This document shows, piece after piece, positions 47,990 through 61,332 of a stretch of DNA of 64,000 bases (the first letter of the stretch is position 1; every line of letters starts with the position of its first letter). Position numbers and translations under genes: made by a program. The notes under the pieces were generated by a model that saw only the letters and a list, made by a program, of their open reading frames with translations, did not search any database and was not told the DNA's origin. Source of the stretch: Neocallimastix lanati (nom. inval.) (Eukaryota > Neocallimastigomycota > Neocallimastigomycetes > Neocallimastigales > Neocallimastigaceae); the NCBI GenBank assembly GCA_016946835.1, contig JACVTC010000002.1:2116001-2180000 (forward strand), in the 5' to 3' direction.

Positions 47990-50335
47990 TTCAAAGTTTT
48001 GATTCCTGGTAAAGGTGATTCAGAAGAATCTAGTAAAAATAATAATAATATTTTATCTTATTTTAAATTTTTCAAAGTCTTGATCAATTGTATTTAGAAT
48101 GGTGATTTTTCAAAATCATGAAATAACTCATCGATAGTTTCTATTCATAAAAAGGGCGATCCAGCATTTTTGTAATAACTATGGTTGTATCTCTCTTATC
48201 AATAATAGATTAAAATTTTTGAGCAAAAATCATCATTAATAGAATCTCTAAAAATGGAATTGATAAAGGATTTATTAGGCCAGAACAATTTGTATTTCGT
48301 ATCCAAGAAGAATGTATCAGTCTTTAAACTTCATTAGGAACTCTATGTCAGAGACGAAAATTTGAAAATAAAGATTCTTACCTTGCTACTTTGGACCTTA
48401 AAAAATCGTATGACTCATTTCCTATACATAATGTATTAATGAAAATTCATCACTTAGGTATCAGAGGTAAGTGCTATATATTTATCGAAAACTTATACTT
48501 ATCTTCCAAGGTTTGTGTAGGGGTTGATGGATAATTGTCGGAATCATTAAGAAAGGTGTTTGTAAAGATTGTCCCCTCTTATTAATTTTGTATAACTTGT
48601 TCATTAATAATATTTTTAATAAATGTGATAAATATGGAATCACTATTGGTAATAAATGATTTTGTGGAGGTCCTTTTGCAGATGATATTGTGCTATGTGC
48701 TCCATCGAGATATTGTTAGAGCAAATAGCCAGTAAGTGGGCTAGAAATAATGCAGTGTAGTTTGATATCAATAAATGTGCAAGTTTAGTAGTACTAGGGG
48801 GAGTTTCAAGATTTCTTAATAATAGTAACCTTACCTTTTATCTTTCTAGTTAAGAGTTATCTAAAACGAACTGTAATACTTACTTAGGTGTACCATTTTC
48901 AAATAATTTAGAACTGAAACTAGTCATACAGAGAATTAATAATATAATAAGAAAAGCACTTTATTCCATTAAAGGATTGATTAAGAATCCTCATATTTCT
49001 ATCCCTAATACGAATGTTATTTTCAACAATAATAATTGGACAAGTTTCGTATTATACACCTCTACTTAGATCAAACAAAGAAAGAACGAGAAGGACACAG
49101 ACACTAGTTAATTCAAGATTATATTGGATTGAAGAATTACTAATGGGAATAACTTTACATCCCTTTATTGTGTTTCTGAAGAACTTAACATTCCTCCTCT
49201 TTTGGCGAAATGTGTGATTGCTCAAAGTAAGGTGTTTTAAAAAATGGAAAAACCTCGAAATGTATTATCTCTGATTTACTTAGAGGAATATCACATTGTA
49301 GATGTCATACATGGGATAAAGAAAATAAAATTTAAGCCGACAAATTAGATAAATTTCCATGGTCATGTTGTCAAAGCAGCTAATATGATTGATGACGACT
49401 TTCCAGAACAATGTCCTTGTTGTTATAGAACAAATAGTAATCTTCGAGAGGAACATTGGTTTTCTAAATGCTGTCTTTTCCATGAATTTAGAAAGAAATT
49501 TTTTATGGATATGGAAAAACTTAATGAAAAATTTTTTGTAATTAGTAAATATTGTCCAATATCAAATAGTAATTTAAACACTGTTATAACAGATATAAAT
49601 AATATAGAATCAAATACTAATTCTGATAATAGTATCGAAGAGTATAATATTAACAATAATAACAATAGAAATAATATTGTTAATAATAGTAGATAGTAAA
49701 AATAGGAGTTTTAATATTAGTGATAGTGAAAATAATAGTTTCGTTATTAATAATGTAGTGAATAGATTAATTGGTGAAAATCGTGTTAATATTAGAATTT
49801 TCTGAATAATGAGTGTGTAAATATATATGTGACGTGGTACCAATTATATAATTTCCTTCATTGTGGAAGAGATACAGACATTATTGATTTAAATTATAAA
49901 AAAGGAATGGGATGTTTTGTTTAATAACCAAATCAGTTCTGGTGATTATTATAAAACGCTATTTTTGATGCCATCTGCCTCTCTCTTTACAGAAATTATG
50001 CCTTGGGCCAGTTTCGACAAGGATTACTATTCGGACGGTATATGCGTAAACTAACCAGGAGCGTCAACGCTAAAAATATAGTAAGACAGGTTAGCAGGGC
50101 CAATGCCTCTGAAGGAGAAGACCATAATTTCTTTCAGATAGTCAATTCAAACTTTTAAAATAGATATCTTTTAATCTTGAGGTGGGGTTTGTTTCATATG
50201 AACTTTTTCCTGGATTAATTTATACATTTTATTTTGAATATTACTTTTTATATCACATTACTATTCTTAATATTATGTTCTAATTGAACAAATAATATTT
50301 ATTTTTTTATTAATTCGATGTTTTTTTTAAAAAAA
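47990..50335 (+). mobile_element. LINE copy with reverse transcriptase, multiply broken
   Basis: Plus strand. It begins FKVLIPGKGDSEESS (about 47990) and shows, in shifting frames, FKVLINCI, SIVSIHKKGDP, the catalytic motif A segment LDLKKSYDSF (48391-48420) and the FADD catalytic motif in PFADDIVLCAPS (FADD at 48675-48686). Then come YLGVPFS (about 48885), VLYTSTYVDQTKKERE, a Cys-rich FPEQCPCC segment (49400-49423), and the ORF end YRNYALGQFRQGLLFGRY / KLTRSVNAKNIVRQVSRANA (49988-50163). A 3' flank to about 50335 matches fragment 1 in the D-E gap. Many stops and frameshifts make it non-functional. It is the fullest LINE in the window, though the endonuclease part is missing. Confidence 0.85.
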
Positions 50336-50873
50336 ATTTTTTTATAATTAATATAATTAATAAATGAGAAAATAAAATAAAGTTAAAAGTTTGTAATAAT
50401 TACTACTGTAAAAAAAAAAAAAAAAAAAAATTGTCCACTTTATTATTATCATTTTCTTTATAGGATAAACAAATTATTAAATTATTAGATTTTATGCATA
50501 AAAAATAAATTATCATGCATTTAATTTATGCATGTATTAACATTTATAATTTAAATTTATATTCCTAATTAAAATAGGATTTTAAAATATAGAAAAAAAA
50601 ATAAGATGAAAATATACTTTTGTTAGTTCATGTAAATTAAATCAATTATTATATATTAGATCATATATATATATATATATAATTAATTGACATATAACTA
50701 TCTTTAATTTTTATATTTAATAATTAAAATTTAAAAATTTTTCCAAAAAAAAAAAAAAAAAAAAAAAAAATTACATAAAGTTTAAAGTTAATATTATGTA
50801 AGATTTATTGAAATGCGATATATCTTTTCATTATTTAAATAAAAAAAAATTAAATTTATATTAAATAATTTAT

Positions 50874-50951
<78 letters not shown>

Positions 50952-51400
50952 TAACACATTAAATGATGATAGTTATGAAAAAAGAGATAGATTTATAGTA
51001 AAAGTATAAAAATAAGAGAATATTTTATTATAATCATTAATTGCTATTATTAAAATTATAACTTTGATATATATTTTTTTTATAATTAATTAAAGTACTA
51101 TTGTAGCTTCTTATTTTTTATTTCATAACAGTAAAATTTTAAAAATATTTAATTTAAAAATAATAAAATTTTCGTTTTATTTTTACACTTTCTTAAGAAG
51201 AGGATTATTTTTATTAATATTAAAATTTATATGTATATAAAAATGATAATTATTTAAACAATATTTTATTGAAAATAACTAAAAATATATATGATTCGTT
51301 TTAATAATGATTGGTCTAATAATATACAAATCTATCATAGTAAAAAGATCACTAATTATTATTATTATTATTTTTTATTATTTTTATTTTCTTTTTATTA
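50336..51400. other. AT-rich DNA between LINE copies, no gene seen
   Basis: Contains poly(A) runs near 50410 and 50747 and a TAA trinucleotide microsatellite (50878-50949). No reading frame of interest. Confidence 0.7.
50878..50949. repeat. TAA trinucleotide microsatellite
   Basis: About 24 uninterrupted TAA units. Confidence 0.95.
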
Positions 51401-52310
51401 GACTATGAATAAACTTTATTTGATAATATTTATTACAATATAAGTATATAAGGAAGGAAATTACATAAGATTTTATTAATTTTTTTTTAGACTAGGAAGA
51501 GAAAACACTTCCAGTACTTTATTAAATAGATAATTATATTTTTATGTATTACATTTTTTTAAAAAAAAAATACTATACATAATTTAAAGATAAAAATAAA
51601 ATGTATGTAAAAGATTAAGTAAAATAAAAAATAATAAAAAAAAATTTAATTAATCATAGAAAATTTAATGTAATAAAGAATAAAAGTAAGTTCAAAAGTT
51701 AAAAAAATTTCCGTATGATATATACTATGTGTAGTAACATGATCATTATTTAAATCTAAAATAATAAAACATAAAAAGTAAAATCTTTAAAGTAGATAGT
51801 GTGGTGTCCACTAAAATTCTCCTCTGAAAATACAGAAAGATTCTCATTAAGAGAATTACTCTCTATAGATTCTGTGAACGGAACTAGACTGTTAGAATTT
51901 GTGTCTGAAATATATATAATAGGACTACTAATAGCATTGTTCCTAAGCCATATCGGAACGACATCGGCACTCTTGGTATTAAAAGATTTCTTACTAAATC
52001 AATCAAAAAGTAACTCAAGAGAGCTACTAATGATATTGTTTTAGTAAATTAATGCCCAAGCTCCAAAATATACGGAACAGTAGACCCCTGTGAATTGTTT
52101 AAGGGTTTTTCATTTAAATATCTCTATTCTCCAGTATCGAATTATAGCTCATCTAAACCTGTAATTCCACCAAGAAGGAATTTGTAAATATATTTATTGA
52201 TAAAATTTTCATATTCTAAAATATTAGAATACATAGGTAATAAGGAAAGAGTCCTTATTTAATCACTAGATAAATCACCTTTTTTTTCCTGAGCTGATGG
52301 ATCAGATTTC
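51400..52310 (-). mobile_element. LINE 3' fragment, degenerate, with a second tail beside it
   Basis: Minus strand. 51483-51530 (T run, then AGACTAGGAAGAGAAAACAC) matches the tail of LINE fragment 2 at 26689. 51785-52260 is colinear with 26899-27330, sharing AGATAGTGTGGTGTCCACTA and CCACCAAGAAGGAA. Frameshifts and stops break the frame. A further short tail-like segment (AGACTATGAATAAACTTTAT, 51402) lies just left, so two 3' ends are adjacent. Confidence 0.75.
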
Positions 52311-52867
52311 AATAATAATATTAATTTATATATGAATTATTTAATAAAATTTTGAAATTTTCACTAATTTCTTTTTTGTCTGAAAAAAAAGAAGAGTGAG
52401 AAATGAAAAAAAAAAAAAAAAAAAAAAAATTAAATTTAAATTTAATTACTCTATTAAAATTTAATATTATAATTAGAATTCAAGCCATTAGTATTATTCT
52501 TCAACATATTATTGTCAATGAATTATATTGTTATTTTTGATTATTATTAAAAGTAGTGATTTTAATTATTTTTATTGCATTTTATTTATATTTTTGTATA
52601 ATATTTTTATTTATTTATTTATTTATTTTTTATACATATACATATATTATATATTTATATATATATATAATTTTTTTTTTTTTTTTTTATATTTTTTTTG
52701 CAACTATTATATATATTTTAACATATATTATTATTGATATAAATATTTACAAATGCTATATGATAATTATTTACTAAAATTAAATAATATGTATATAATT
52801 AATTCCAAAATTTTTATTAATAAAAAGTAAAAGGGTAAAAACATTACCATCTTTTTTATTAATTGTT
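52311..52867. other. Intergenic DNA 3' of the chitinase, no gene seen
   Basis: AT-rich with poly(A) near 52405-52430 and TATA-type repeats. Open frames here are Phe/Ile/Tyr low complexity. Confidence 0.7.
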
Positions 52868-54851
52868 TTATTCATTATAATCTTTAATGACTTCTTCTAT
52901 AAGTTCTCTATTATAATCTTGACTAAGTTCCCAGATCATAAAACCAGCTAATCCCTTATCTTTACAATACTTTACACGCTCGCGCATAGATTGAATATCA
53001 TCATAGGAGATATAATGCAAATTATTAGAATTTAAAAGAGTTGGTGACATAGCTGGTTCATGCCATGTTCTCTTCCATGGTGAGGCAGGTGTTGTTCTTC
53101 CAGTAAGAACTTTTTCATTACGAAGTTGGTAATATGACCATGTAGCAGAATATTCTCCATTTTTCATTTCATCACTACTTGATCCTTTAACGTTACCATT
53201 TCCTTTTTGATTATATCCACCATTAGTGGATGAAGTTACCTCCCATGCTCTACCATAAAATGCACCACCAAGACATAACTTAGATGGTGGTACACCTTGG
53301 TCAATATAGGCTCTTATAGATTGATCTCCATCATATTGACCATTCTTATCTCCTGAAGTATAATATAATGGTGCATTAAGTCCGGCATATGAATTCCAAC
53401 TTCCAGCATAATCATATGTCATAACATTAATCCAATTAATTTTTTCGGCAAATTTACCAACATATCCGTGATACTTCTTTGGTTTTCCTGCAGCAGCAAG
53501 AGTAAGAAGTTTATCATCACCAAGTAAATCACGTATTTCAGAAATGAAATCATAGTAATAACCACTTTCTACGGAATCGGCTGGGAATTCCCAGTCAATA
53601 TCAACACCATCGAAACCATGTTTATTACAGAAATTAACAACATTAGTAGCTGCGGTCTTCAAAAGACGACTACTTTTTAAAATAGTTCCAAAGTTTTTCG
53701 ATCCTGAGGCACCACCAATACTAATAACGGTTCTAAGGTGTGGGTACTTCTTCTTTAAAACATTATTCATATATGGAATAACACCAACACCGTTCCATGA
53801 ATTTTCTAAGTTAGTATCTGAAGAATATGGAACACCCTTATCATCTAAACGAAGGAAAGCATAATTAATAACATCAATACCGGAAAAATCATATTCCATT
53901 AAATTGATCTTACTGTATAAACCGTAATATGGTAAATAAACAACAACACCAGCAGCTCCTGGAGGTGGAGTTGCTTGAAGAGTATTAGTCTTTGTAGCTG
54001 AAGCTTTAGTAGTAGAAGTCTTAGTAGTAGTTTTTGTTGCTACACTTGTTTTCTTAGTGGTAATTGTTGTTGTAACAGTAACAGTAGATCTAATAGTAGA
54101 AGTTCTTTTAGTAGTAGTCACTTTTTTACTTGTTGTGGATTTTTTAGTTGTAGTTGTAGTTGTTTTCTTAGTAGTAGTTGTTTTTTTTGTAGTAGTACTA
54201 CCACAATAGGCTTCACCAGTACCACAATAACCATACTTTGAACAACATTGACCTATAAATATATATAGTTTAATTTAATTATTCGCTTTTTATTTTTAAT
54301 AAGCCAATTATAATTTTTCTTAATTATTAGTTTATTACCATTTGGACATGGACAATCTTCATCACATTTTCCTAATAATTTGTATGATGAACATAAAATT
54401 AGAGTATTGGTTGTAGCAGCAGCTCCTGGTAAACAGTCACCATTTTGACAACCTTCCCCACAATACTCATCTGTTTCACCACAACTACCATAGAATGAAC
54501 AACATTTATAATAACTTTCATCTAATCTTTCATCCTTTGAAAGTGTCTTTGCTAAATCAGCATATTCATCTATAAGAATTTATTTTTTTTTTTTTATCAA
54601 TATATTATTTTTAAAAATAAATAAAAATTAATAAATTTAATAAATTTATATATGAAATATATATATTTATTGATTTAATAATATTTAAATTGACCACTAC
54701 TTTATTTTTATTTTTAATTAATATAATTACCTTTCAATGGGCATCTAAAGAATGCATTACATCTTCCTTCTCCTGGAGATTCATGAAATTCTTGATTTGC
54801 TAATATTACTTCAAATAAAGCAAAAAACAATGGCAAAACTTTAAACTTCAT
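52868..54851 (-). CDS. Secreted GH18 chitinase with CBM18 chitin-binding modules (3 exons)
   Basis: Exons on the minus strand: 54851-54731, 54569-54339 and 54252-52868. Both introns (161 and 86 bp) are GT..AG and the frame joins exactly, giving 578 residues. Residues 1-18 are a signal peptide ending ..FEVILA. Residues about 63-89 are a hevein-type CBM18 (CCSFYGSCGETDEYCG). A second Cys-rich module, CPCPNGQCCSKYGYCGTGEA, spans about 113-135. A Thr/Lys-rich linker (about 137-213) follows, then the GH18 barrel with SIGG (295-298) and the DxxDxDxE motif in DGVDIDWEFP (Asp332, Asp335, Asp337, acid/base Glu339), MTYDY (395-399) and WELSQD near the end (Trp558). Expected role: hydrolysis of beta-1,4-GlcNAc links in chitin outside the cell, for wall remodelling or attack on other fungi. 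Starting the protein within exon 3 would lose the signal peptide and binding modules, so the spliced model is preferred. Confidence 0.92.
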
Positions 54852-57800
54852 CTTTTTTTTTTTTTCAGTAAAAACTTTTTATTTATCACTTTCTAAAAAC
54901 TCCTTTCTTTTTTTTTTTTTTTTCTATTATTATTTTTTATTTTTTTTTTATAATAATAATTAATAAAAACAAATTCTTTGATTTTAAATTATTTTTTTTT
55001 ATATAAAAGTTAAGAGAAAAATTTGTTGTTATTTATATTTTTCCATATATAAATTTTATTAATTATTTTTTTCAAAATTAAAATATTAAAATTTTTTTTT
55101 GTTTTTTTTTTTTTTTTTTTTGTTTTTTTTTGTTTTTTTTTGTTTTTTTTTGTTTTTTGTTTTTTAATATTTATTTTATTCTATTTTATCAAAACTTTAA
55201 TTTTATAATTTTATTTTTTAAATAAATAAACTTTTTAATAAAATTTTTATCATGATTTTTATTTTTATTTATTTATTCCTTTTTTTTTTTTTTTTTTTTT
55301 TCGATATGAAAAAATATTATTTTTGGTAGAAACAATACAATTAATAGAGATTATTAATATTTATTAAAATTATTAATATTAAATTTATTTGATAGATAAT
55401 AAGTGACTAAAAAAAATAATAATTTAGTATTAATATTATTATTATATATTTAAAACAATAACAACAGTAATAATAATACTATTATTAACAATAATTCCAT
55501 CAATAATAACTAAAGCAACAGCAGCAACAACAATAATTAAAGTAAAAGTTTAAAACATAATTCAATATATAATGATTGATATTATAAGCTTTTTAATTAG
55601 ATTAATAATATAATATATTAATATATTAATATTTTAATATATAGTATATTTAATATATTTCAATTCTAAAAATTAAATTATGAAAAAATAATATATAAAG
55701 TTAATATTTTTTATATAGATTGTTTGATATTTAAAAATATATTTAAAAACATGGTTAATGTTTGCTGAGAATTACTAAAAGCTTTAAAAATCATTACAAA
55801 AAAATTAGTTTTTATAAATACTTTATATATACATTTTATTTAGATTTATTAGAGAAATTTCTTAGTTGTTTTTATTAACAATAACATTAAAATGTTAAAA
55901 TACTCAAAAAATACTTTTAATAAATAATATTATAAAACTAAAAAAATTATAAAATATTAACAAAATAATATATAAATATTAAAAAAGAAAATGAACGATA
56001 TAATAAGAAATGCAATTAATTAAAACTTTTTGTAAAAAAATTATATTAAAATTTAGTTTTAAATATTTAATATTTTCATTTTTTTTCATTTTTTTAACAT
56101 GTAATATATATATATAATCAACAAGAGAACATTTATTTATTAAAAGACCTTAAAAGAATTGATTATGATTAATAAATAATTGATATTATCTTTTATTTAT
56201 TTAAATTATATTTTAAGATATATATATATGATAATTACTATTTTTTTTTTTTTTTTTTTTTTTTATAAATCCTTAATATTTTAATAATAAACATTTTTTT
56301 TTTTTTGAGTTTATAATTAATCTTACTTTTTAATAAAGTTAAATTAATAATAAAACAAAGCATAGTAAACACAACTTTAATACTAAATAATTTTAAAAAA
56401 AAAAAGTTTATTTGTACATATGCTAAATGGAATAAAGTTAAGCAGTAATATTTAAAGAGAAATAGTTATATTTTTATATCATAAAAATATTTAACCTTTG
56501 ATCATGTTTTTTTTTTTTTTTTCCTTTTTTTTTGTATATAAAAACTCTATATACTTTTCATTTAGAATTTCTTAATATAAAACTTCGACCGAAAAAAAAA
56601 AAAATGTTTATTTGTTTTAAAATGTTATATAATTTTATATAATATATTAGATTGTTATAAAGCAATATAAATACTAATTTATTAACACTGATATATTTGA
56701 TAATTAAATGTTAAAGAAATTTTAACTTGTGTAACTTTTAATTGCATATGCGTATGTTTTTAGCATAACGAATGTTTATAATTTAAATTATTATAAATAA
56801 TAATCATAAATTTTAAAAAGTTTAAAAATTTTATTAATTATATTTTAAAATTCATTAATTATTATATATATATTTTTATTTTTTTTTTTTTTTAATTTTA
56901 TTTTATTTAATTTTATTTTATTTCTTACCGCAGTAACAGCTTAGTATTATATATATATATATATTAATACATTAATTAATAATTTTTATAATTATTATTT
57001 CATGTTTATGAAAATATAATATTTATATAATAAAAGAAAAAAGAATATTAAATATTATTTAAAAAATATCTTTTCAATGATAATTTTTAATAATTAATAT
57101 TAATAAAATCTATTATTTGTTATTACAGATACTAAATAATACATAAATGATAAATGATAAATGATAAATTAATAAAAATAATATCTAAATATAAAAATAA
57201 ACAAAATTATTTATATATTATTTAAATACCATAAAAAAATAAAAATAAAGTAAAATTTTAAAAATTCTATTATATTGAAAAGTATTTATTCTTTTTTAAA
57301 GAAAAAAAAAAGCTGAAAGTTAGTATATTATATATTTTTATTTCATAAGTATTTCTAAAAAGTTTTTAAATTTCTTATTAATATTAAATACTATTAATAT
57401 TCTCTATTTGAAAATTAATAAAAATTATAATATTATATCAATAATATTTTTATATTATATTATATTTTATTTTATTTGATTTTATTTATTTGATTTGGTT
57501 TGATATATTAACTTTTTAATATTTTGTTTGGTGTGATTAATTTTATTTATTTATGATATATATAATATAAACAAATTTAACAATAATAATAATAAATATT
57601 AATAATAATAATAAATATAAAAATATTTAAACACAAAGTAATTAAATTTTAAAATATTTTCATTTATTGATATATTACTTAAATTCAGCTATTTAAATTG
57701 ATTTTTAATACATTTCAATAATTGTATGTAATATATAATGTATGTATATATATTAATATATCAATATTATAATTAATAAAAATTTTCATATTTAAAAATT

Positions 57801-58377
57801 ATTAAAAATTTTTATAATTTTCTATATTTAACGAAAAAGAAAAAAAATAAGATGGTTCATTTCAGAAAGTGGCGTTCATGATATTGTAATTTGAGCCATA
57901 AATTTTTTTATATTTTTTAATACAATTATATAAATAAATAAATTATAATCAAGTTTAGAAATAAATAAAACTATACTATTTATTTTCTTAATTATTCCAT
58001 AACAAAAAAGACTGAATAATAATTATAAATTTATTTATAATAAATAATTAAAGTTATATAATAAAAATATATAATGAATAATTAAATATAAATAATAAAA
58101 ATAAATAAAAATAAATAAAAAAATAACTAAAGAGAAATAATAAAATTATTAAAATTATTAAATAGAAATATTTTATTTATTTACTTTTTTAAAGATATAT
58201 AAAACTTTTAATTTTTTATCAAAATAAAGAATACTTTTTTAAAAAATATTTAAAGAAAAACATTTTTATAATTTTAAGATATAAAACCTTTTTAAATTTT
58301 ATTATAAATACTTTTTATTAATTTTAAAAATATTTTATTTTATTTTATTTTATTATTTTTTTTAAAAAAAATAAATA

Positions 58378-58416
<39 letters not shown>

Positions 58417-58990
58417 ATAATAATAATAATAATAATAATAACCCTAATTTGACATTATTTATCATAATTATTTATTTATTAATTAATTTTTTATATTTCA
58501 ATGAGCCACATTTTCCGAAATGCAACACTTCCAAACAATATATTATATTTAGTATCGTTTAAAAGATATATTTTACTTTATATATATATATATTTGCAAA
58601 TATTTTAAGTAGAAATTAATCTATAATAATTAATTGAAATTTGGGATTGTGCATTTTGTAATATGGCTTATAATATTTTTAAATAAAGCCATACATTTTA
58701 AGATATTCTATAAAATCATAAATAAATATATAAATAATTATTAAAATAATTATATTATCTTTTGAAATAATAATATTCTATTAAAAAAGAATTATAAAAT
58801 ATTATTTTTTTATAAAAAATTATTTTTATAATTGAATATTAATAAATTATATATATAAAAAAAATATTTATTATTTATTTAATCATTAAAAAAACAAGCC
58901 ACATACGAAAATACGCCACATTGTGAAACTCATTAGATTCTTGAAATTTATTTAAAATCTAATCATTAATTTTAATCATTAAAATAATTT
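54852..58990. other. Long AT-rich intergenic region, no gene seen
   Basis: About 4.1 kb with homopolymers, a stretch of T runs separated by single G near 55100-55160, and a poly(A) run followed by AAT repeats (58381-58440). Short GCCACA-containing islands at about 57860-57900, 58500-58540 and 58890-58930 are less AT-rich but carry no readable protein. Confidence 0.7.
55098..55164. repeat. T-run/G repeat
   Basis: Units of about eight to nine T followed by G, repeated about five times; simple repeat. Confidence 0.8.
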
Positions 58991-59009
58991 GATTAAATGG
59001 AGTAATGAT

Positions 59010-59830
59010 ACAATATAAAAAGATGAAATTGTATGGGCAAAACTTAAAGGATATCCTTGGTAACCTTCTCTAGTATATATTTATATTAATATTATTTTTA
59101 TATATTATAAATAATATTACAAAAAATTATAAAAATTTTATTATTATTCTTATTTCTCTATACATACCTCTATTTTTTTAATGATACTTCATCATATTAT
59201 AAATTATTATATATTATACAAATATAATATTAATTCTAGAAGTGATTATGATATTATGATAATGAATATCAAAATATTGGAAATAGAAATTTTAACAAAG
59301 GAAAATATAAATTATTAAGTTTAAAGAAAAATATTATTTGATAAAGCGGTTAAGCAAGCAATGGACTTGTCAATATTAAAAAAAAAAAATGGAACTTCAA
59401 AAAGTAGAATATGAAGTAGAAAAAATAGAAAAAGAAGAAGAAATTGAAGACAAGAAGTCAAATAAAAGAAGTAAAAAAACCACAAAAAATGAAATATCAC
59501 AAAAGAGAAGAAAAGAAGAAACAAATAAATCAAATAATTCATATGAAATAATCAAAGTATATGAAATATTTATTATTATTATTACTTTTATTATTTTTAC
59601 TTTTATTATTATTACTATTATTTATATTAAGTACTAAAGAAATAAAACTATTTTTAATTATTTGAAATAATCATTTTTATATAGCGAGAATGAATTAACA
59701 ACAAATGAAAATTCAAAAGAAGTAAAAGAGGAAATAATAAACAAGGAAACAGAAGAATCAAAACTAAATAAAGTAAACTCTGAACAATCATCAGATCATA
59801 ACAACACTTATGAAAAGAAAGAACCATAAA
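59010..59830 (+). pseudogene. Remnant of a PWWP-domain gene
   Basis: Plus strand. 59022-59060 reads DEIVWAKLKGYPW, the start of a PWWP domain (a reader of methylated histone/DNA). The next codon, where the second Trp of PWWP is expected, is TAA, and PSLV follows in the same frame. There is also a stop one codon before the KDEIVW segment. Further on, SDYDIM and NFNKGKYKLLSLKKNII (about 59235-59338) and, in another frame, FDKAVKQAMDLSI (about 59337-59375) look like the rest of the domain. A charged Lys/Glu-rich tail follows: VEKIEKEEEIEDKKSNKRSK in the frame 59389-59637, and ENELTTNENSKEVKEEI near 59688-59740. The frames do not join by any clear intron, so I favour a pseudogene; unrecognised introns or sequencing indels remain possible. 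Confidence 0.5.
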
Positions 59831-59983
59831 AAACATCATGGAAGTCCATCAAATTACATATGTAAATATAATATATATATTCTAATTAGTAAATATTAGA
59901 ATATTATAATAATTTAATAATTCATATAAATTAATTCAAACAAAAATTTATTAATTTATTTTTTAACATTAAATTTAATGTAT

Positions 59984-60086
59984 ATTAGATTTAAAGGCAA
60001 GAACTAAAGTTCAATATTTATTATTTATTACATTAAAATTAGCTGTTAATAAATTTTGAACTTTAGTTCTTGCCTTTAAATCTAAT
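59984..60086. repeat. 31-bp perfect inverted repeat (hairpin)
   Basis: Left arm 59984-60014 and right arm 60056-60086 are exact reverse complements, beginning ATTAGATTTAAAGGCAAGAA, around a 41-nt AT-rich loop. The arms are less AT-rich than their surroundings. Confidence 0.9.
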
Positions 60087-60154
60087 TATAACAATGAATT
60101 TAGTTTTGCTATTAAATATTAAAAATCATTATATATATATATTATTTTATTTAT

Positions 60155-60680
60155 TTATTTACTATTATTATTAATTAAATTATTAATTTCCATATGTCGT
60201 ATTTTTTCTTTTAATTCATTTATTTTAAATAAATGATATTGTAAAATTTCATTTTCTCTACTTTTAATTCTTTTCTCAGCTATATTTTTGACGTCTATTA
60301 TTATTGACTTTACCAGAAATATCTTCTTCCTCATTTTTATTTTTAAAATAAACTTCAAAATATATAAATAAATAAATAAAATACAATAAAATAAAATAAA
60401 ATAAAATAAAATAAAAAAAAAAAAAAAAAAAAATTTATTTAATATATAAATTTCACCTTTCCTTTATTTATTTTTTCTTAAAAAAAATTATAAATTGAAA
60501 ATTTGTAATATATATATATTCATTATATATTTTTACTATATTAACCTTATTTTCAAGTTCATTTAAATTATCATTTTCATTTTGGTAATTATGAATTTCA
60601 AAGTGAGGTATTGGTAAGATTCTCTTGATTTATGATTTATATATATTTTAGAAATTTCGAGTATATTTGAATTTTCATTT
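60155..60680 (-). pseudogene. Possible small gene or gene remnant, coiled-coil C-terminus
   Basis: Minus strand. One frame (60358-60155, stop included) ends in a charged helical segment, AEKRIKSRENEILQYHLFKI then NELKEKIRHMEINNL, typical of a short coiled coil. Just before it a different frame gives NKNEEEDISGKVNNNRRQKY, so a frameshift or an unusual splice separates the two. Further upstream, about 60625-60548, RILPIPHFEIHNYQNENDNL followed by NELENK ends at a possible GT donor. Together these look like exons of a nuclear-type protein, but I do not recognise the family and no complete model works. Confidence 0.35.
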
Positions 60681-61332
60681 ATTTTTCTAATTTTTTTTTT
60701 ATAAAACCTATTAATTAAAGTTTAATAAAAAAAATAAATATTTATTAATTCAATCATACATTTTGACTAATATATTTTTGAAATATTTTAATTTTTAAAT
60801 TAAATTTTAATATATTAAAATATGGTAAGTTACAATAATATTCATTCATACTATGTATATTAATAATAAAATACTACAATGTAATTATAATTTCTTTTAT
60901 ATCAATGTTATTATTACTAATATTAATGAATATCTTTAAGGTGTTCACTATTAAATAATTAATTAAATAAATAATTTCCTATCAAGTTGATAAATATAAG
61001 AAAAATTTTTTAATAACAAAGTTTTATTATTTTTATAATTTTTGTTTTTATTATTATTTTTATTAATTTCAACAAAGAATAAATTTTAAAATGGTTTATT
61101 GCATTTTAATTAATTTTTTTTTTTAAAAAAAAAAAAAATAAAAATGTATGTTAAAAATTTCATATTCTATATATTTATTATATAAAAAGAACTTTCATAT
61201 ATGATTGGGTATAATATTAATTAAATAAAATTATTTTTATAGTAGATAATTTTTATTTCATTTTTTTTTTTTTTTTTTTTTTTTTTTTGATATTGTAATA
61301 TAAAAACTTTAAATATAATAAAAGAAATAAAA
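60681..61332. other. Intergenic DNA 5' of the phosphatase gene
   Basis: AT-rich, with a 28-nt T run (61261-61288) about 45 bp before the ATG of the phosphatase. No gene seen. Confidence 0.6.

Noticed and set aside
49610-49843. Minus-strand open frames opposite the LINE
   Set aside because: Shadows of an Asn-rich low-complexity part of the LINE ORF on the plus strand.
57850-58930. Short islands with GCCACA-like motifs at four places upstream of the PWWP remnant
   Set aside because: The similarity between them is only 8-12 bases and their orientation varies; no consistent repeat unit could be built by eye.
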